In this document: one piece after another, positions 1 to 7,958 of the stretch
Layout: each line of letters begins with the position of its first letter
Numbering within the stretch: the stretch's first letter is position 1
Assembly (NCBI GenBank): GCA_965661355.1
Contig: CBFIDI010000006.1
Span: forward strand, 1 to 42,497
Length of the DNA stretch: 42,497 nucleotides
Direction of reading: 5' to 3'
DNA from: CAMCFD01 sp965661355
GTDB taxonomy: Bacteria; Pseudomonadota; Alphaproteobacteria; Rickettsiales; UBA1997
Made by a program: the position numbers and the translations under genes
Notes under the pieces: model-generated
The model's input: the letters and a program-made list of their open reading frames with translations, nothing else
Database searches by the model: none
Told to the model about the DNA's origin: nothing

Positions 1-90
1 ATTTTTAAATATTACAACTACCTATATTTAATATTGTAAAGGAGATAAAACACTTGAAAAAAATCAAAAATTTTTGCCCAAATATCATTT

Positions 91-221
91 AACCATTTTA
101 ACTTTAAAATTGATTAATAAAGGCTAAAAAATTAATCATTATAAATTATGATATTACGAAAATTTTTAATAGTAAATTTTGACTAATAAAAATATTCAAT
201 TGCAAAGTTAAAATGCTATTG
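91..221. repeat. Family B intergenic inverted-repeat element, copy B1
   Basis: This AT-rich block upstream of ruvB has imperfect inverted ends. ACCATTTTAACTTTAAAATTG at 92–112 pairs with the complement of 197–217, with 18 of 21 positions matching. The same end sequence recurs at 1321–1512 and 39679–39833. The remainder of 1–306 is A/T-rich sequence with no gene that I can see. ruvB has no obvious Shine-Dalgarno sequence and no ruvA before it. Whether the element is mobile or works as an RNA structure cannot be told from one window. Confidence 0.55.
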
Positions 222-306
222 TAACTTATAATTACCAGAGCCAAATTCAACTTTAAGGCAAAAAATCTTGGACTCAAAATTTAAATTATATTAAATTAAG
301 ATTAAA

Positions 307-1311
307 ATGATAAAAAATACCGACCTAGATCCACTTATAAGGCCTGAAAATAATGAAGAAAGGCAAAATGAAAATATTTTACGCCCAAGCTTTTTAATCG
401 ATTTTTTAGGACAAACTAAGCTAAAAGAAAATCTTAAAATATTTATCGATTCTGCTAAAAAAAGGCAAGATGTTCTTGATCACTGTCTTTTTTATGGCCC
501 ACCCGGACTTGGCAAAACAACTTTGGCACAAATTATTGCCCACGAAATGGGGGTTGGTTTTAAATCAACATCGGGTCCTGTAATTTCAAAATCAGGAGAC
601 CTAGCGGCAATTTTATCTAATTTACAATATGGCGATATATTATTTATCGACGAAATCCATCGCCTTAACAAAAATGTCGAAGAAGTTCTTTATTCGGCAA
701 TGGAAGATTGCAAATTAGACATCATGATCGGTGAAGGCGTTTCGGCCAGAGCCATAAAAATAGACCTACCTAAATTCACCTTAACTGGCGCTACTACCAG
801 AATTGGCCTTATTGCCAACCCTTTGCGCGATCGCTTTGGCATTTTGAACCGCATTAACTTTTACGATAATAACGAATTAACTCAAATTGTTATTCGTGAC
901 GCCAAAATAATAGATATTAAAATTAATGAAGATGGTGCCAAAGAAATTGCAAAAAGATCCAGAGGCACACCCAGAATTGCCATAAGGCTTCTAAAAAGAG
1001 TCCGCGACTTTGCCATGGCTGAAAATCAAGAAGAAATCAACCAAGAAATTGCTGACAAATCGTTAAAGCGCCTAGAAATTGACTCGGCCGGGCTAGATTC
1101 ATCAGATTATCGCTATTTAAATTTCATCGCCATAAATTATCGCGGCGGACCCGTCGGTATTGAAACAATTTGCGCTGCAATCTCCGAAGAAAGAGACACG
1201 GTCGAAGACGCGATAGAGCCTTACTTAATTCAACAAGGCTTCATCGAAAAAACCCCTCGCGGCAGAATTTTAACAAAAGTTGCTTACAAACATTTAGACT
1301 TGTTAAAATAG
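307..1311 (+). CDS. ruvB: Holliday junction branch migration helicase RuvB
   Basis: RuvB is the AAA+ motor of the RuvABC complex, which drives branch migration of Holliday junctions during recombinational repair. At 334 residues it has the family's usual length. Visible motifs are Walker A GPPGLGKT (about residues 64–71), Walker B ILFIDE (111–116), sensor GATTR (161–165), the arginine-finger segment PLRDRFG (about 172–178), and a C-terminal winged-helix domain containing RGGPVG and ending in the TPRGR region. The ATG at 307 is preceded only by A/T-rich sequence. ruvA and ruvC are usually adjacent but are absent here, so the gene is isolated. The family B element follows about 10 bp after its stop codon. 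Confidence 0.97.
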   Translation: MIKNTDLDPLIRPENNEERQNENILRPSFLIDFLGQTKLKENLKIFIDSAKKRQDVLDHCLFYGPPGLGKTTLAQIIAHEMGVGFKSTSGPVISKSGDLAAILSNLQYGDILFIDEIHRLNKNVEEVLYSAMEDCKLDIMIGEGVSARAIKIDLPKFTLTGATTRIGLIANPLRDRFGILNRINFYDNNELTQIVIRDAKIIDIKINEDGAKEIAKRSRGTPRIAIRLLKRVRDFAMAENQEEINQEIADKSLKRLEIDSAGLDSSDYRYLNFIAINYRGGPVGIETICAAISEERDTVEDAIEPYLIQQGFIEKTPRGRILTKVAYKHLDLLK

Positions 1312-1320
1312 TCAATTTTT

Positions 1321-1512
1321 TACCATTTTAACTTCAAAATCAATCATTAAGGGTTCAAAAATTTATCAAGATAAGTTATTGTAAGAAGAATTAGTAATGT
1401 TAGGTAAAATTGGTGATATTCTGGATATTTTAAATTCAAAATCACCATTTATACATCGATATTTCATTAATAAATCCAACCCATAATTATCAATTTTGAA
1501 GTTAAAATGGTT
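1321..1512. repeat. Family B element with an exact 18-bp terminal inverted repeat, copy B2
   Basis: CCATTTTAACTTCAAAAT at 1323–1340 is repeated exactly in inverted orientation at 1493–1510, and the pairing continues imperfectly inward. The element fills nearly all the space between the ruvB stop (1311) and the coaBC promoter (1517). Inner sequence such as TTTATCAAGATAAGTTATTG resembles partial copies at about 25138, 30497, 35062 and 39679. No open reading frame lies inside. It resembles a MITE or palindromic intergenic repeat. It is not an obvious terminator because the arms are far apart. Confidence 0.7.
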
Positions 1513-1516
1513 TTGC

Positions 1517-1545
1517 TTGTTTTTATTTGAATTTTGCGCTAAAAT
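1517..1545 (+). promoter_or_regulatory. Sigma-70-like promoter of coaBC
   Basis: The -35 box is TTGTTT (1517–1522) and the -10 box is TAAAAT (1540–1545), with a 17-bp spacer. The predicted start site is near 1552, about 23 nt before the coaBC ATG. AGAGG at 1558–1562 may be a rather distant ribosome binding site, one of very few purine-rich sites in the window. Confidence 0.5.
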
Positions 1546-1574
1546 TTAACAAAAAACAGAGGAAAAGCTAATAA

Positions 1575-2774
1575 ATGAAAAAAATATTACTAATTATTAC
1601 AGGAAGTATTGCGGCCTATAAGGCGGTTGAATTAATTCGCTTATTACAAAAAAAATCTTACAAGGTCGAAGTTATTTTAACCAAAAGCGCACAAAAATTT
1701 GTTACAGAATTATTAGTGGCGTCAATTGCTAAAAATAAAATTCACACCAATCTTTTTGACGATGGCCAAAACGGAATGTCTCATATTAATCTATCTAGAA
1801 ATAACGACCTAATTATTGTTGCCCCTGCAAGCGCTGATTTTATCGCTAAAATGGCTAATGGATATGGCGACGACCTTGCCTCGACAACAATATTAGCCGC
1901 CAACAAAAAAATTATGGTTGCTCCGGCCATGAATGAAAAAATGTGGAATTATCACGCTAATTTAGAAAATATTAAAAAACTAGAAAACCAATCAGTAATT
2001 TTTCTCAACCCCAAAAAAGACGAGCTTGCTTGCGGCGAAATTGGCATCGGAAAAATGCAAGAACCAGATCAAATAATCAAAAAAGTCGATGAATTTTTTG
2101 AACAAAGCACAGCCCTAAAAGGAAAAAACATTATAATAACTGGCGGCTCAACCCAAGAAATGATAGATCCGGTAAGGTTTATCGGCAATAAATCTTCGGG
2201 CAAACAGGCAATTTATTTGGCCAAAATCTTGCAAGAAATGGGCGCAAATATAGAATTAATTGCAGCAAATATTTTACCAAAAATACCAATTGCCGACAAA
2301 TTTATAACCAATGTTTGCTCGGCAGATGAAATGTATTTAAAAACTTCAGAAAAAATATCCCAATACCCCTCTAAAAGCACAATATTTATTGCTTGCGCCG
2401 CTGTTTGCGATTATAAACCAAAAAAATTCTCGCAAAATAAAATAAAAAAACAAGAAGCAAAAAATCTAACCATTGAACTCGAAGAAAATATTGACATATT
2501 AAAAACAATCTCAAATTCTTCAAACAGACCATCTTTAGTAATTGGCTTTGCCGCTGAAGGTTGTAATATAATAAATTACGCACAAGAAAAATTAAAGCGC
2601 AAAAATTGCGACCTAATCATAGCAAATAACATAGAAAATGGCCAAATATTTAATAGCGAAGAAAGTCAGGCCGTCTTAATCGACAAAAATTACCAAGATC
2701 AAAAATTAACAAAAACATCAAAGTTAGAATTGGCTCAAAAAATTGCTAGCTGGATTTGCCAAAATATCCAATAA
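1575..2774 (+). CDS. coaBC: Bifunctional phosphopantothenoylcysteine decarboxylase / phosphopantothenate–cysteine ligase
   Basis: CoaBC performs two steps of coenzyme A synthesis: CTP-dependent joining of cysteine to 4'-phosphopantothenate, then FMN-dependent decarboxylation to 4'-phosphopantetheine. At 399 residues it has the family length. The N-terminal CoaC half shows GSIAAYK (10–16), the active-site His in MSHINLS (about residue 70), PAMNEKMW (117–124) and the catalytic Cys in LACGEIGIGKM (about 153). The CoaB half begins near residue 181 with KNIIITGGSTQEMIDPVRFI and has the KXKK-type motif NKIKK. It is a monocistronic gene, with its own promoter, between two intergenic repeats. Confidence 0.96.
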   Translation: MKKILLIITGSIAAYKAVELIRLLQKKSYKVEVILTKSAQKFVTELLVASIAKNKIHTNLFDDGQNGMSHINLSRNNDLIIVAPASADFIAKMANGYGDDLASTTILAANKKIMVAPAMNEKMWNYHANLENIKKLENQSVIFLNPKKDELACGEIGIGKMQEPDQIIKKVDEFFEQSTALKGKNIIITGGSTQEMIDPVRFIGNKSSGKQAIYLAKILQEMGANIELIAANILPKIPIADKFITNVCSADEMYLKTSEKISQYPSKSTIFIACAAVCDYKPKKFSQNKIKKQEAKNLTIELEENIDILKTISNSSNRPSLVIGFAAEGCNIINYAQEKLKRKNCDLIIANNIENGQIFNSEESQAVLIDKNYQDQKLTKTSKLELAQKIASWICQNIQ

Positions 2775-3179
2775 ATTTTTGCCACGCTCAAATTGCAGAA
2801 ATTATACCAAGTTCTATTTCTAAATATAGTTTTAGCGCGGCCAAAGCCTAGTTAAGTTTTTTATGATGAATTTAGTAATTAAGTTACGACAGACAAATAG
2901 TCAATTACAAAACCTAAATGTTATTGCGCCAAAAACAACTTTAAAAATAAAATATTCTTAGCAGCAAATTATTAAAAAAATTAAAATCATATCCAAGATA
3001 TATTCCTAGATTTTTATGATTAAATCTTGCTGAAAAGACGAGAAAAGTTATTAAATTTATTACTTAAGTTGAATATTTTTATTATGAAATTTATTGTCAA
3101 AAAAATTATTAGCACCAAATTCTATTTTTAAATATCTATTTATCCCAAATTCACAATTAAAATCGAGGCGCGATATCAA
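2775..3179. other. Intergenic gap with degenerate family A ends
   Basis: No gene is seen in this 405-base stretch. At 2803 it starts with ATACCAAGTTCTATTTC, a family A end, and continues to about 2917 with TTTAGTAATTAAG, also found in the better copies. A second end-like piece, ACCAAATTCTATTTTTAAAT, sits at 3113–3132. The rest is A/T-rich. I see no convincing terminator for coaBC. Confidence 0.45.
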
Positions 3180-3587
3180 CTAAATACATTTGCCAAAAAA
3201 TGTTTTTGGTGACACGGGGCGAGCATTGTAATTTTGTTCAATTAAATTAGCAAAAGTAATATCGTATATTTTTTCTTGCTTTGAAGTAATCACATAAGAC
3301 GGCTCTTCATCAAAATCAAGACAATAACCCTCTTTTTTCATAATTTTATTTAAAAGATCAGCCTCCGACTTTGACAATATCGGGTGTTTTTCATCTCTTT
3401 CCTTAGTGCCGTACTTTTTCTCAAAGATTTCTCTAATTCTAAAGGTAAAATGCCTAGAGCCAGATTTAACATTAACCGTAGAATAATTATTATAAAGCTC
3501 AACCTTGCCATATTTAGCAAAATTAGCCATACAAGACGACGCCAAAAAAACTATAAATACACCAATAATCACCCTTAAATTCGCCAT
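3180..3587 (-). CDS. Putative small lipoprotein of unknown function
   Basis: I do not recognise this 135-residue protein. I chose the ATG at 3587 because it places a clean signal peptide at the N terminus: MANLRVIIGVFIVFLASSC, a hydrophobic stretch ending in an LASSC lipobox-like motif at residues 15–19. The frame also opens with a GTG 51 bases upstream, at 3638, but this would bury the signal. The mature part is hydrophilic, with a Lys/Glu-rich middle (KKYGTKERDEKHP) and a C-terminal Cys. It ends in TAG. It has no operon partner and no nearby homologue. If the lipobox is real, it would be anchored in the outer or inner membrane on the periplasmic side. Confidence 0.5.
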   Translation of the reverse strand: MANLRVIIGVFIVFLASSCMANFAKYGKVELYNNYSTVNVKSGSRHFTFRIREIFEKKYGTKERDEKHPILSKSEADLLNKIMKKEGYCLDFDEEPSYVITSKQEKIYDITFANLIEQNYNARPVSPKTFFGKCI

Positions 3588-3808
3588 AATTAATAAATCA
3601 ATAATTTTTGTATTAACTTCAAATAAATTTATTATCACTTCTTTTTAAAACTTTATTACTAAAAACAAAGCTTTAAATTAACATTGATATAATATAAAAA
3701 TAATTTTGACATATTTTATCTAATTTTACAATAATAATAGCAAATTTCATCTATCAAATAATTTCTAATATTCATTCTTTTAACTTAAACCATAAATAAA
3801 AAACCTTA

Positions 3809-3899
3809 TATTACCAAACCCCGTCTTTAAATATTAATTAAAGTCTATCAAGCTTAATTAATAGATTTATTATCAAAAATAAGGCATAACCAACATTTT
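3809..3899. repeat. Family A element, left half, copy A1
   Basis: ATTACCAAACCCCGTCTTTAAAT opens the block, matching the family A end. Positions 3865–3885 are identical over 21 bp to 41965–41985 in copy A5. The match stops near 3899, where sequence coding for a truncated transposase begins. The right half of the element is not found directly downstream, so this is a broken copy, probably cut by insertion or deletion. Confidence 0.6.
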
Positions 3900-3900
3900 A

Positions 3901-4341
3901 TTGAATTTTTTTGGCTTTGTATCTGTAGTTGGAATAATTGAAAGAGTTGGTAAAGTTAAAACCAAGCGCCGCTCAAAAAAACAAGGAAATAAATTGAACT
4001 TTAAATCATTACATAATATTCTATTACATAATATTCTATTTAATAATATTAACCCATCAAAAACAATTTTGATGACTGATGATTTTAAAGGATATAAACC
4101 GTTTAAAAAGGTTATTTCTCATTTATCAGTTAATCATAGTAGGAAACAATGGGTAAATGGCATATCTCATACAAGCACTATTGAAAGTTTTTGGGCTATT
4201 GTTAAAAGAGGAATTAAAGGTCAGTTTCATTTTGTTAGCCCTCAATACTTGTCTAATTACTTAGATGAATTTTCGTTTAGGTTTAACAATAAGGAAAATG
4301 AATTTATGTTTGATAAATTATTAATTAATGCGGTTAAATGA
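3901..4341 (+). pseudogene. IS1595-family (ISXO2-like) transposase, 5'-truncated remnant
   Basis: The frame encodes the C-terminal half of an ISXO2-like DDE transposase. VVGIIERVGKVKT matches the family's 'VvGivERgGkv' strand. MTDDFKGY carries the second catalytic Asp, HTSTIESFWAIVKRGIKGQF carries the catalytic Glu region, and FSFRFNNKEN is the usual C-terminal motif. The N-terminal zinc-ribbon and first catalytic Asp are missing, and no proper start codon exists (the frame opens at TTG 3901), so it is not functional. A 15-bp in-frame tandem duplication, TTACATAATATTCTA at 4009–4023 and 4024–4038, adds LHNIL twice. Family A sequence abuts its 5' end. Confidence 0.85.
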
Positions 4342-5284
4342 TGCAGAACAAAGCTCTACAAGATAAGAAAAACTGGTATTGCATTAAGTTTGATGTTCCA
4401 AAAAATAAGAACATCACAGCCTTAGAGTTCTCCCAGAAAATGAACTTTTTTTAGAGCAAATTAATGAATTCAACCATTCAATAGTTAATGGGATAGATGA
4501 TACTTATACAGTAGCTTCTTATGTAGAAGATTTTGAATCTGGCAGCGTTAAATGGTGGCTATTAGATAAGTTGAATAAAGCAGATGATAAAGCTATTGAT
4601 AAGTTCGTAGATAGCCCAATTAAGACCACGATAGCAGGAATCCTTAAAGTATCTAAGAAAAAGGCGATTGAATTCTTAAGCAGCAATGATTTTAAGAAAA
4701 TACCTTTTGCAGAAGGAAAGATGAGAATAATAAATCCAATTGTTCAAGAAATAGAAAGCAAGAAAGATGAGCTTAATAGAAATGTTTTATCTCCTAAAAT
4801 AAGCATTGATCAAGATAGATTGTTAAAGTCTCTTTCTAATATGTCGGAAATTTCAAAGGAGTTAGAAGAAAATATATCTTTTATTGACGATTACGAACGC
4901 CAAGAACAGCAAATAGCAATCTCTAAAGATTTCAATTATAACGATGCTATAAAAGAACAAATAATTGAGGAAGAGGAAAAAGACCTACAAAACACTAATG
5001 AAATTACAGATATTTACACTTTATTAACTCCAACAGCTAAAGAAGATTGCAAATGAGAATTAGAAGAAAATGATTCCAAGATTAAATGTAAAATGGAAGA
5101 TAGGGCATTTTTTAACAAATATACTCTTAATCAAGTTAAGTTAGGTGGCAATGAAAAGTTAAAAATTAAGATGAAGATTGAAACTTTTTTAGAAAAGAAA
5201 TCTAAGAAAATTAAGAAAGAGTATACTATTTTGGAAGTAATTGAGGCTTTTGAAGAAAAAAATTTGTTTAATTATAACAATTAA
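4341..5284 (+). pseudogene. Frameshifted gene of unknown function
   Basis: Three pieces join into one decayed gene. The first runs from ATG 4341 (overlapping the transposase stop) through residues like NWYCIKFDVPKNKNITAL. A shift near 4422 then continues as VLPENELFLEQINEFNHSIV and on through the 4571–5056 frame. An in-frame TGA at 5054 separates the tail, which contains KIKCKMEDRAFFNKY and ends at 5284. The TGA lies where WELEEND would read naturally, so it is probably a Trp codon turned into a stop. The core has SGSVKWWLLDKL and a Glu/Lys-rich coiled middle. The start and tail loosely recall a widespread group of uncharacterised bacterial proteins, but I cannot name the family. It is associated with IS remnants and is probably not expressed as a full product. 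Confidence 0.6.
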
Positions 5285-5639
5285 CTTCCTATTTAATCAA
5301 CCTTAAAGCTTACTAATCCGTTCTCTTTTACTACCAAGAAGAAATTTGAAACATTTTTTAAATTTTATAGCTAGCAATCTTGTTAAAATATAAATATTAG
5401 CAAAAAATACGATTAATAAGATTTATAATAAAATTAGACGCCGCTTTTTGCTTAAAAAATACAAGATGTTGAGCTTAAACTTTCTAAATCATACTTCAAA
5501 GCCAAAATAGCCATATGAAAAAGAGGTAGAGAAGCAGCAAAAAATCCTAGTTTCCACTCATAAATATTTTTTATTTTCCATGGCAATGAATTGCAATATC
5601 TAACGCTCTTGCAAGCATTTAAAACGAGATGGAAATACT

Positions 5640-5982
5640 TTATAAAACCCCATCCAAAACTGTACCAGAGGTCAATTAACGCCAATTATTCAAGGTAAAA
5701 TACTTGAAATTTCAGCCGCAAAACCAACCTATGTCCTAATTTTAATTTGCTATGCGCATCATAGAGTTTTTCATTCTCGGCAAATGAATTTGCTAAAGAA
5801 AAACCTCATATAAATTGCATAAACTCCTTCTAGAGCTATTGCAAGCGAAAGCTTGACAAGTTTAATAGATTGACCGATGAAAATTCATCTTATATTTAAA
5901 GGAAAGCGAGCCTAGATTTAACAATAGAACAGAAAATTTATACGAGACTTTACTTAAAAAATTTAGGAAAAATTCTTTGTGA
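5640..5982 (+). pseudogene. Second IS1595-type transposase (ISPna2-like subgroup), heavily decayed
   Basis: No intact frame remains, but reading across frames restores the C terminus of an IS1595-family transposase. The pieces are PIIQGKILE (from 5682), YAHHRVFHS (about 5751–5777), ANEFAKEKPHINCINSF then a TAG where Trp is expected, SYCKRKLDKFNRLTDEN, LYLKESEPRFNNRTENLYE and TLLKKFRKNSL, ending at TGA 5980–5982. The family's 'HINGIESFWgYaKrrL.KFN' and 'LhLKECEfRFNnR..NLY' motifs are clear. At least two frameshifts and one nonsense codon are needed. It belongs to a different IS1595 lineage from the remnant at 3901–4341, so there were at least two insertion events. Confidence 0.75.
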
Positions 5983-6890
5983 AAAGCGCCTAGAACCTTA
6001 CAATTCTAATTTGATTTTTACTTTCTAAATTCTTAAAAGAAAGAATAAAAAAATTGAAAAACAAATATCTAAAAACACTCGCAAATAATTATATATTGAC
6101 GATTGTAATTACGCACCAAATTCTCATTTAATAAAAGCTAAGACAGAAGTTAAATTCTATTAACCACTATAGAATAATCATTGAGCGCTTATTATACATA
6201 TTATAAATGGCTTTCTACTCACGCCCCTTTTGTTGCCATGAAGACAGAGCAAGACTTTATGGGCACAAGAATTATCAAGATAAATTATTGATCATTTGCA
6301 AAGAAATATGAAATTAGCTACAATACCAAGTCATAACCTTACAAGACGCAACAATAGACCATGGAACGGTTATTGCAATCAAATCAGGTCACTAAATAAA
6401 TCGTCTTATTAATATAGGCCTTACAAGTTCCAGCAATAGCGAAAAAAGATTCAATAAGCAGAGCATAGAAAAATTACTGAGCCCAAAACATTAGAAGCTA
6501 GCTATAAGCCTTTTGAATAGATTAAGTTTTTATATGAATTGATAAGTTTTTAAAAGATAAATTATATAACAATAAGAATAGTTAACAAATTTACTAGTGT
6601 CAATAAATTGGCTATGCCTTATTTTGTATTACGCACATTCTCCATCATAAAATTTGAATCATCTAATACAAAAGTGACAAAAGCACCCCACAACATCATT
6701 TAACCAAAAGTGCGTAAGAATATTAATTTGTTCCAATATAATAATTTTGCATTTATTAAAATAAAGGTTTTGTAAGTCGCGAAATCTTTACAAAAGATAT
6801 ATAAGTTAAAAAAACCTATATGAAAATAAGACAATTCCATATTAGGAGCTAAGTCAAGCTATAAAACCAGTTAAACTTTGCGCCTAAATA
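5983..6890. other. Non-coding stretch, probably decayed mobile DNA
   Basis: I see no intact gene here. Base composition is less A/T-skewed in places, for example around 6220–6520, and short open stretches such as HEDRARLYGHKNYQDKLL can be read, which suggests an eroded coding sequence I cannot identify. TTACGCAC near 6637 is repeated inverted as GTGCGTAA near 6711, and a similar ATTACGCACCAAATTCT occurs near 6112. Just downstream of rplS, TTTTGTAA at 6768–6775 and TTACAAAA at 6788–6795 form a weak stem, too poor to call a terminator. The gap at 5285–5639 is likewise without a recognisable gene. Confidence 0.4.
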
Positions 6891-7430
6891 CTATTTCTTA
6901 GAATCTTCAGATTTAACCACAGTATCACCAGCTTTAGACTCAGAATTTTCAACTTTAATAGACTCTCTTTTAACCTTTTCCTCTTCAGATTTTTTTGCTT
7001 TAGACTTTTTTTCTTCAGCCTTGGCTTTTTTAGCCTCAGATTTAGAGCCGTCAAAAAAATCTAGTTTTTCTTTAATTCTAGCGGCTTTTCCAGTTAACTT
7101 TCTCAAATAATATAGCTTAGCACGACGAACAACGCCACGCTTGGTTACTTCAACAGTATCAATAAGTGGCGAATTAAGCGCAAAATTTCTTTCAACACCA
7201 ATTCCTGAACTCATTTTTCTGACAGTAAATGTTGCATCATAATTATTAGAACTTTTACTTCTAGCAATAACAACGCCCTGAAAAGCCTGAAGACGAGTAT
7301 TTCCGCCTTCGCTAATTTTATATTTTACACTAACACTATCACCAGCTTTAAAACAAGGAATCTCCTTTCTGGCTGATTTAAGTTTTTCTAACTGCGCATC
7401 TTCAAATTTTTGAATTATATCTTTTTTCAT
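6891..7430 (-). CDS. rplS: 50S ribosomal protein L19 with long charged C-terminal tail
   Basis: L19 sits at the 30S–50S interface. Residues 1–120 match the family: FKAGDSVSVKYKISEG, FQGVVIARSKSS, the FTVRKMSSGIGVERNF motif and VVRRAKLYYLRKLTGKAARIKEKL. At 179 residues it is about 60 longer than usual. The tail after about residue 122 is almost wholly Lys, Glu, Ser and Ala and probably disordered. Its position is unusual: only 30 bp downstream of rplQ, making it the last gene of the ribosomal cluster, whereas rplS normally lies in a trmD–rplS operon. It is likely cotranscribed with rplQ. No clear terminator follows. Confidence 0.95.
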   Translation of the reverse strand: MKKDIIQKFEDAQLEKLKSARKEIPCFKAGDSVSVKYKISEGGNTRLQAFQGVVIARSKSSNNYDATFTVRKMSSGIGVERNFALNSPLIDTVEVTKRGVVRRAKLYYLRKLTGKAARIKEKLDFFDGSKSEAKKAKAEEKKSKAKKSEEEKVKRESIKVENSESKAGDTVVKSEDSKK

Positions 7431-7460
7431 AATTACCTTGCTATTAATCTATTTATTAAA

Positions 7461-7850
7461 TTAAGATTTATTACTCTTTTTTTCTTCTTGAACCGCCTTA
7501 TCTACAAGTTCAACAATTGCCATATCAGCTTTATCACCAGCCCTAAAGCCGCATTTTAAAATTCTTAAATATCCGCCATTTCTGCTTTTAATTCTCGGTC
7601 CAATATTGGTAAAAAGCTTGTTTGCAACCTCTTCACTACCAAGCAAGGAAATAATTCTCCTTCTATTGGCTAAAGTATCATTTTTACAAACTGTTAAAAC
7701 TTTCTCTATAAATGACCTAACTTCTTTTGCTTTTGGCAAAGTTGTTTTAATAAATTCATTTTTAATGATCGCAATCGAAAGATTTCTCATTAAAGCCTTT
7801 CTATGAGAAGAATTTCTTCCTAATCTTCTTCCTTTAATTTTATGTAACAT
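7461..7850 (-). CDS. rplQ: 50S ribosomal protein L17
   Basis: L17 lies at the exit side of the large subunit. The N terminus MLHKIKGRRLGRNSSHRKAL is the family signature, and GGYLRILKCGFRAGDKADMAIVEL is the conserved C-terminal strand. Its 129 residues are within the family range. It follows rpoA by 108 bp as in the standard alpha operon, and precedes rplS by 30 bp. Confidence 0.97.
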   Translation of the reverse strand: MLHKIKGRRLGRNSSHRKALMRNLSIAIIKNEFIKTTLPKAKEVRSFIEKVLTVCKNDTLANRRRIISLLGSEEVANKLFTNIGPRIKSRNGGYLRILKCGFRAGDKADMAIVELVDKAVQEEKKSNKS

Positions 7851-7958
7851 GGTTTTTATGATTTGTAATTAAATCTTTAATTTATTCACTAGCCCTATTT
7901 AAGAATAGCAAATATAAAGTATTGTACGGCATTTACCTCAAAGCCTTCCAAAAAATAA

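Noticed and set aside
5054..5056. UGA read as tryptophan (alternative genetic code)
   Set aside because: All intact genes encode Trp with TGG and none contains an in-frame TGA. The TGA in this frame sits in a gene that is also frameshifted, so a nonsense mutation is the simpler explanation.
5452..5685. Minus-strand open frame of 77 residues containing CNSLPWKIKN and SLPLFHMAILAL, loosely like an IS1595 zinc-ribbon N terminus
   Set aside because: The plus strand across 5640–5982 clearly carries transposase remains, which overlap this frame. The resemblance on the minus strand lacks the CxxC pairs and is probably chance.
6220..6520. Possible IS5-type transposase ruin or other decayed gene
   Set aside because: Short readable stretches exist, but I could not assemble a run of family motifs in any frame, so I leave it unnamed.
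6768..6795. Stem-loop downstream of rplS as a terminator
   Set aside because: It is an 8-bp all-weak stem without a clear T-run, about 95 bp from the stop codon.
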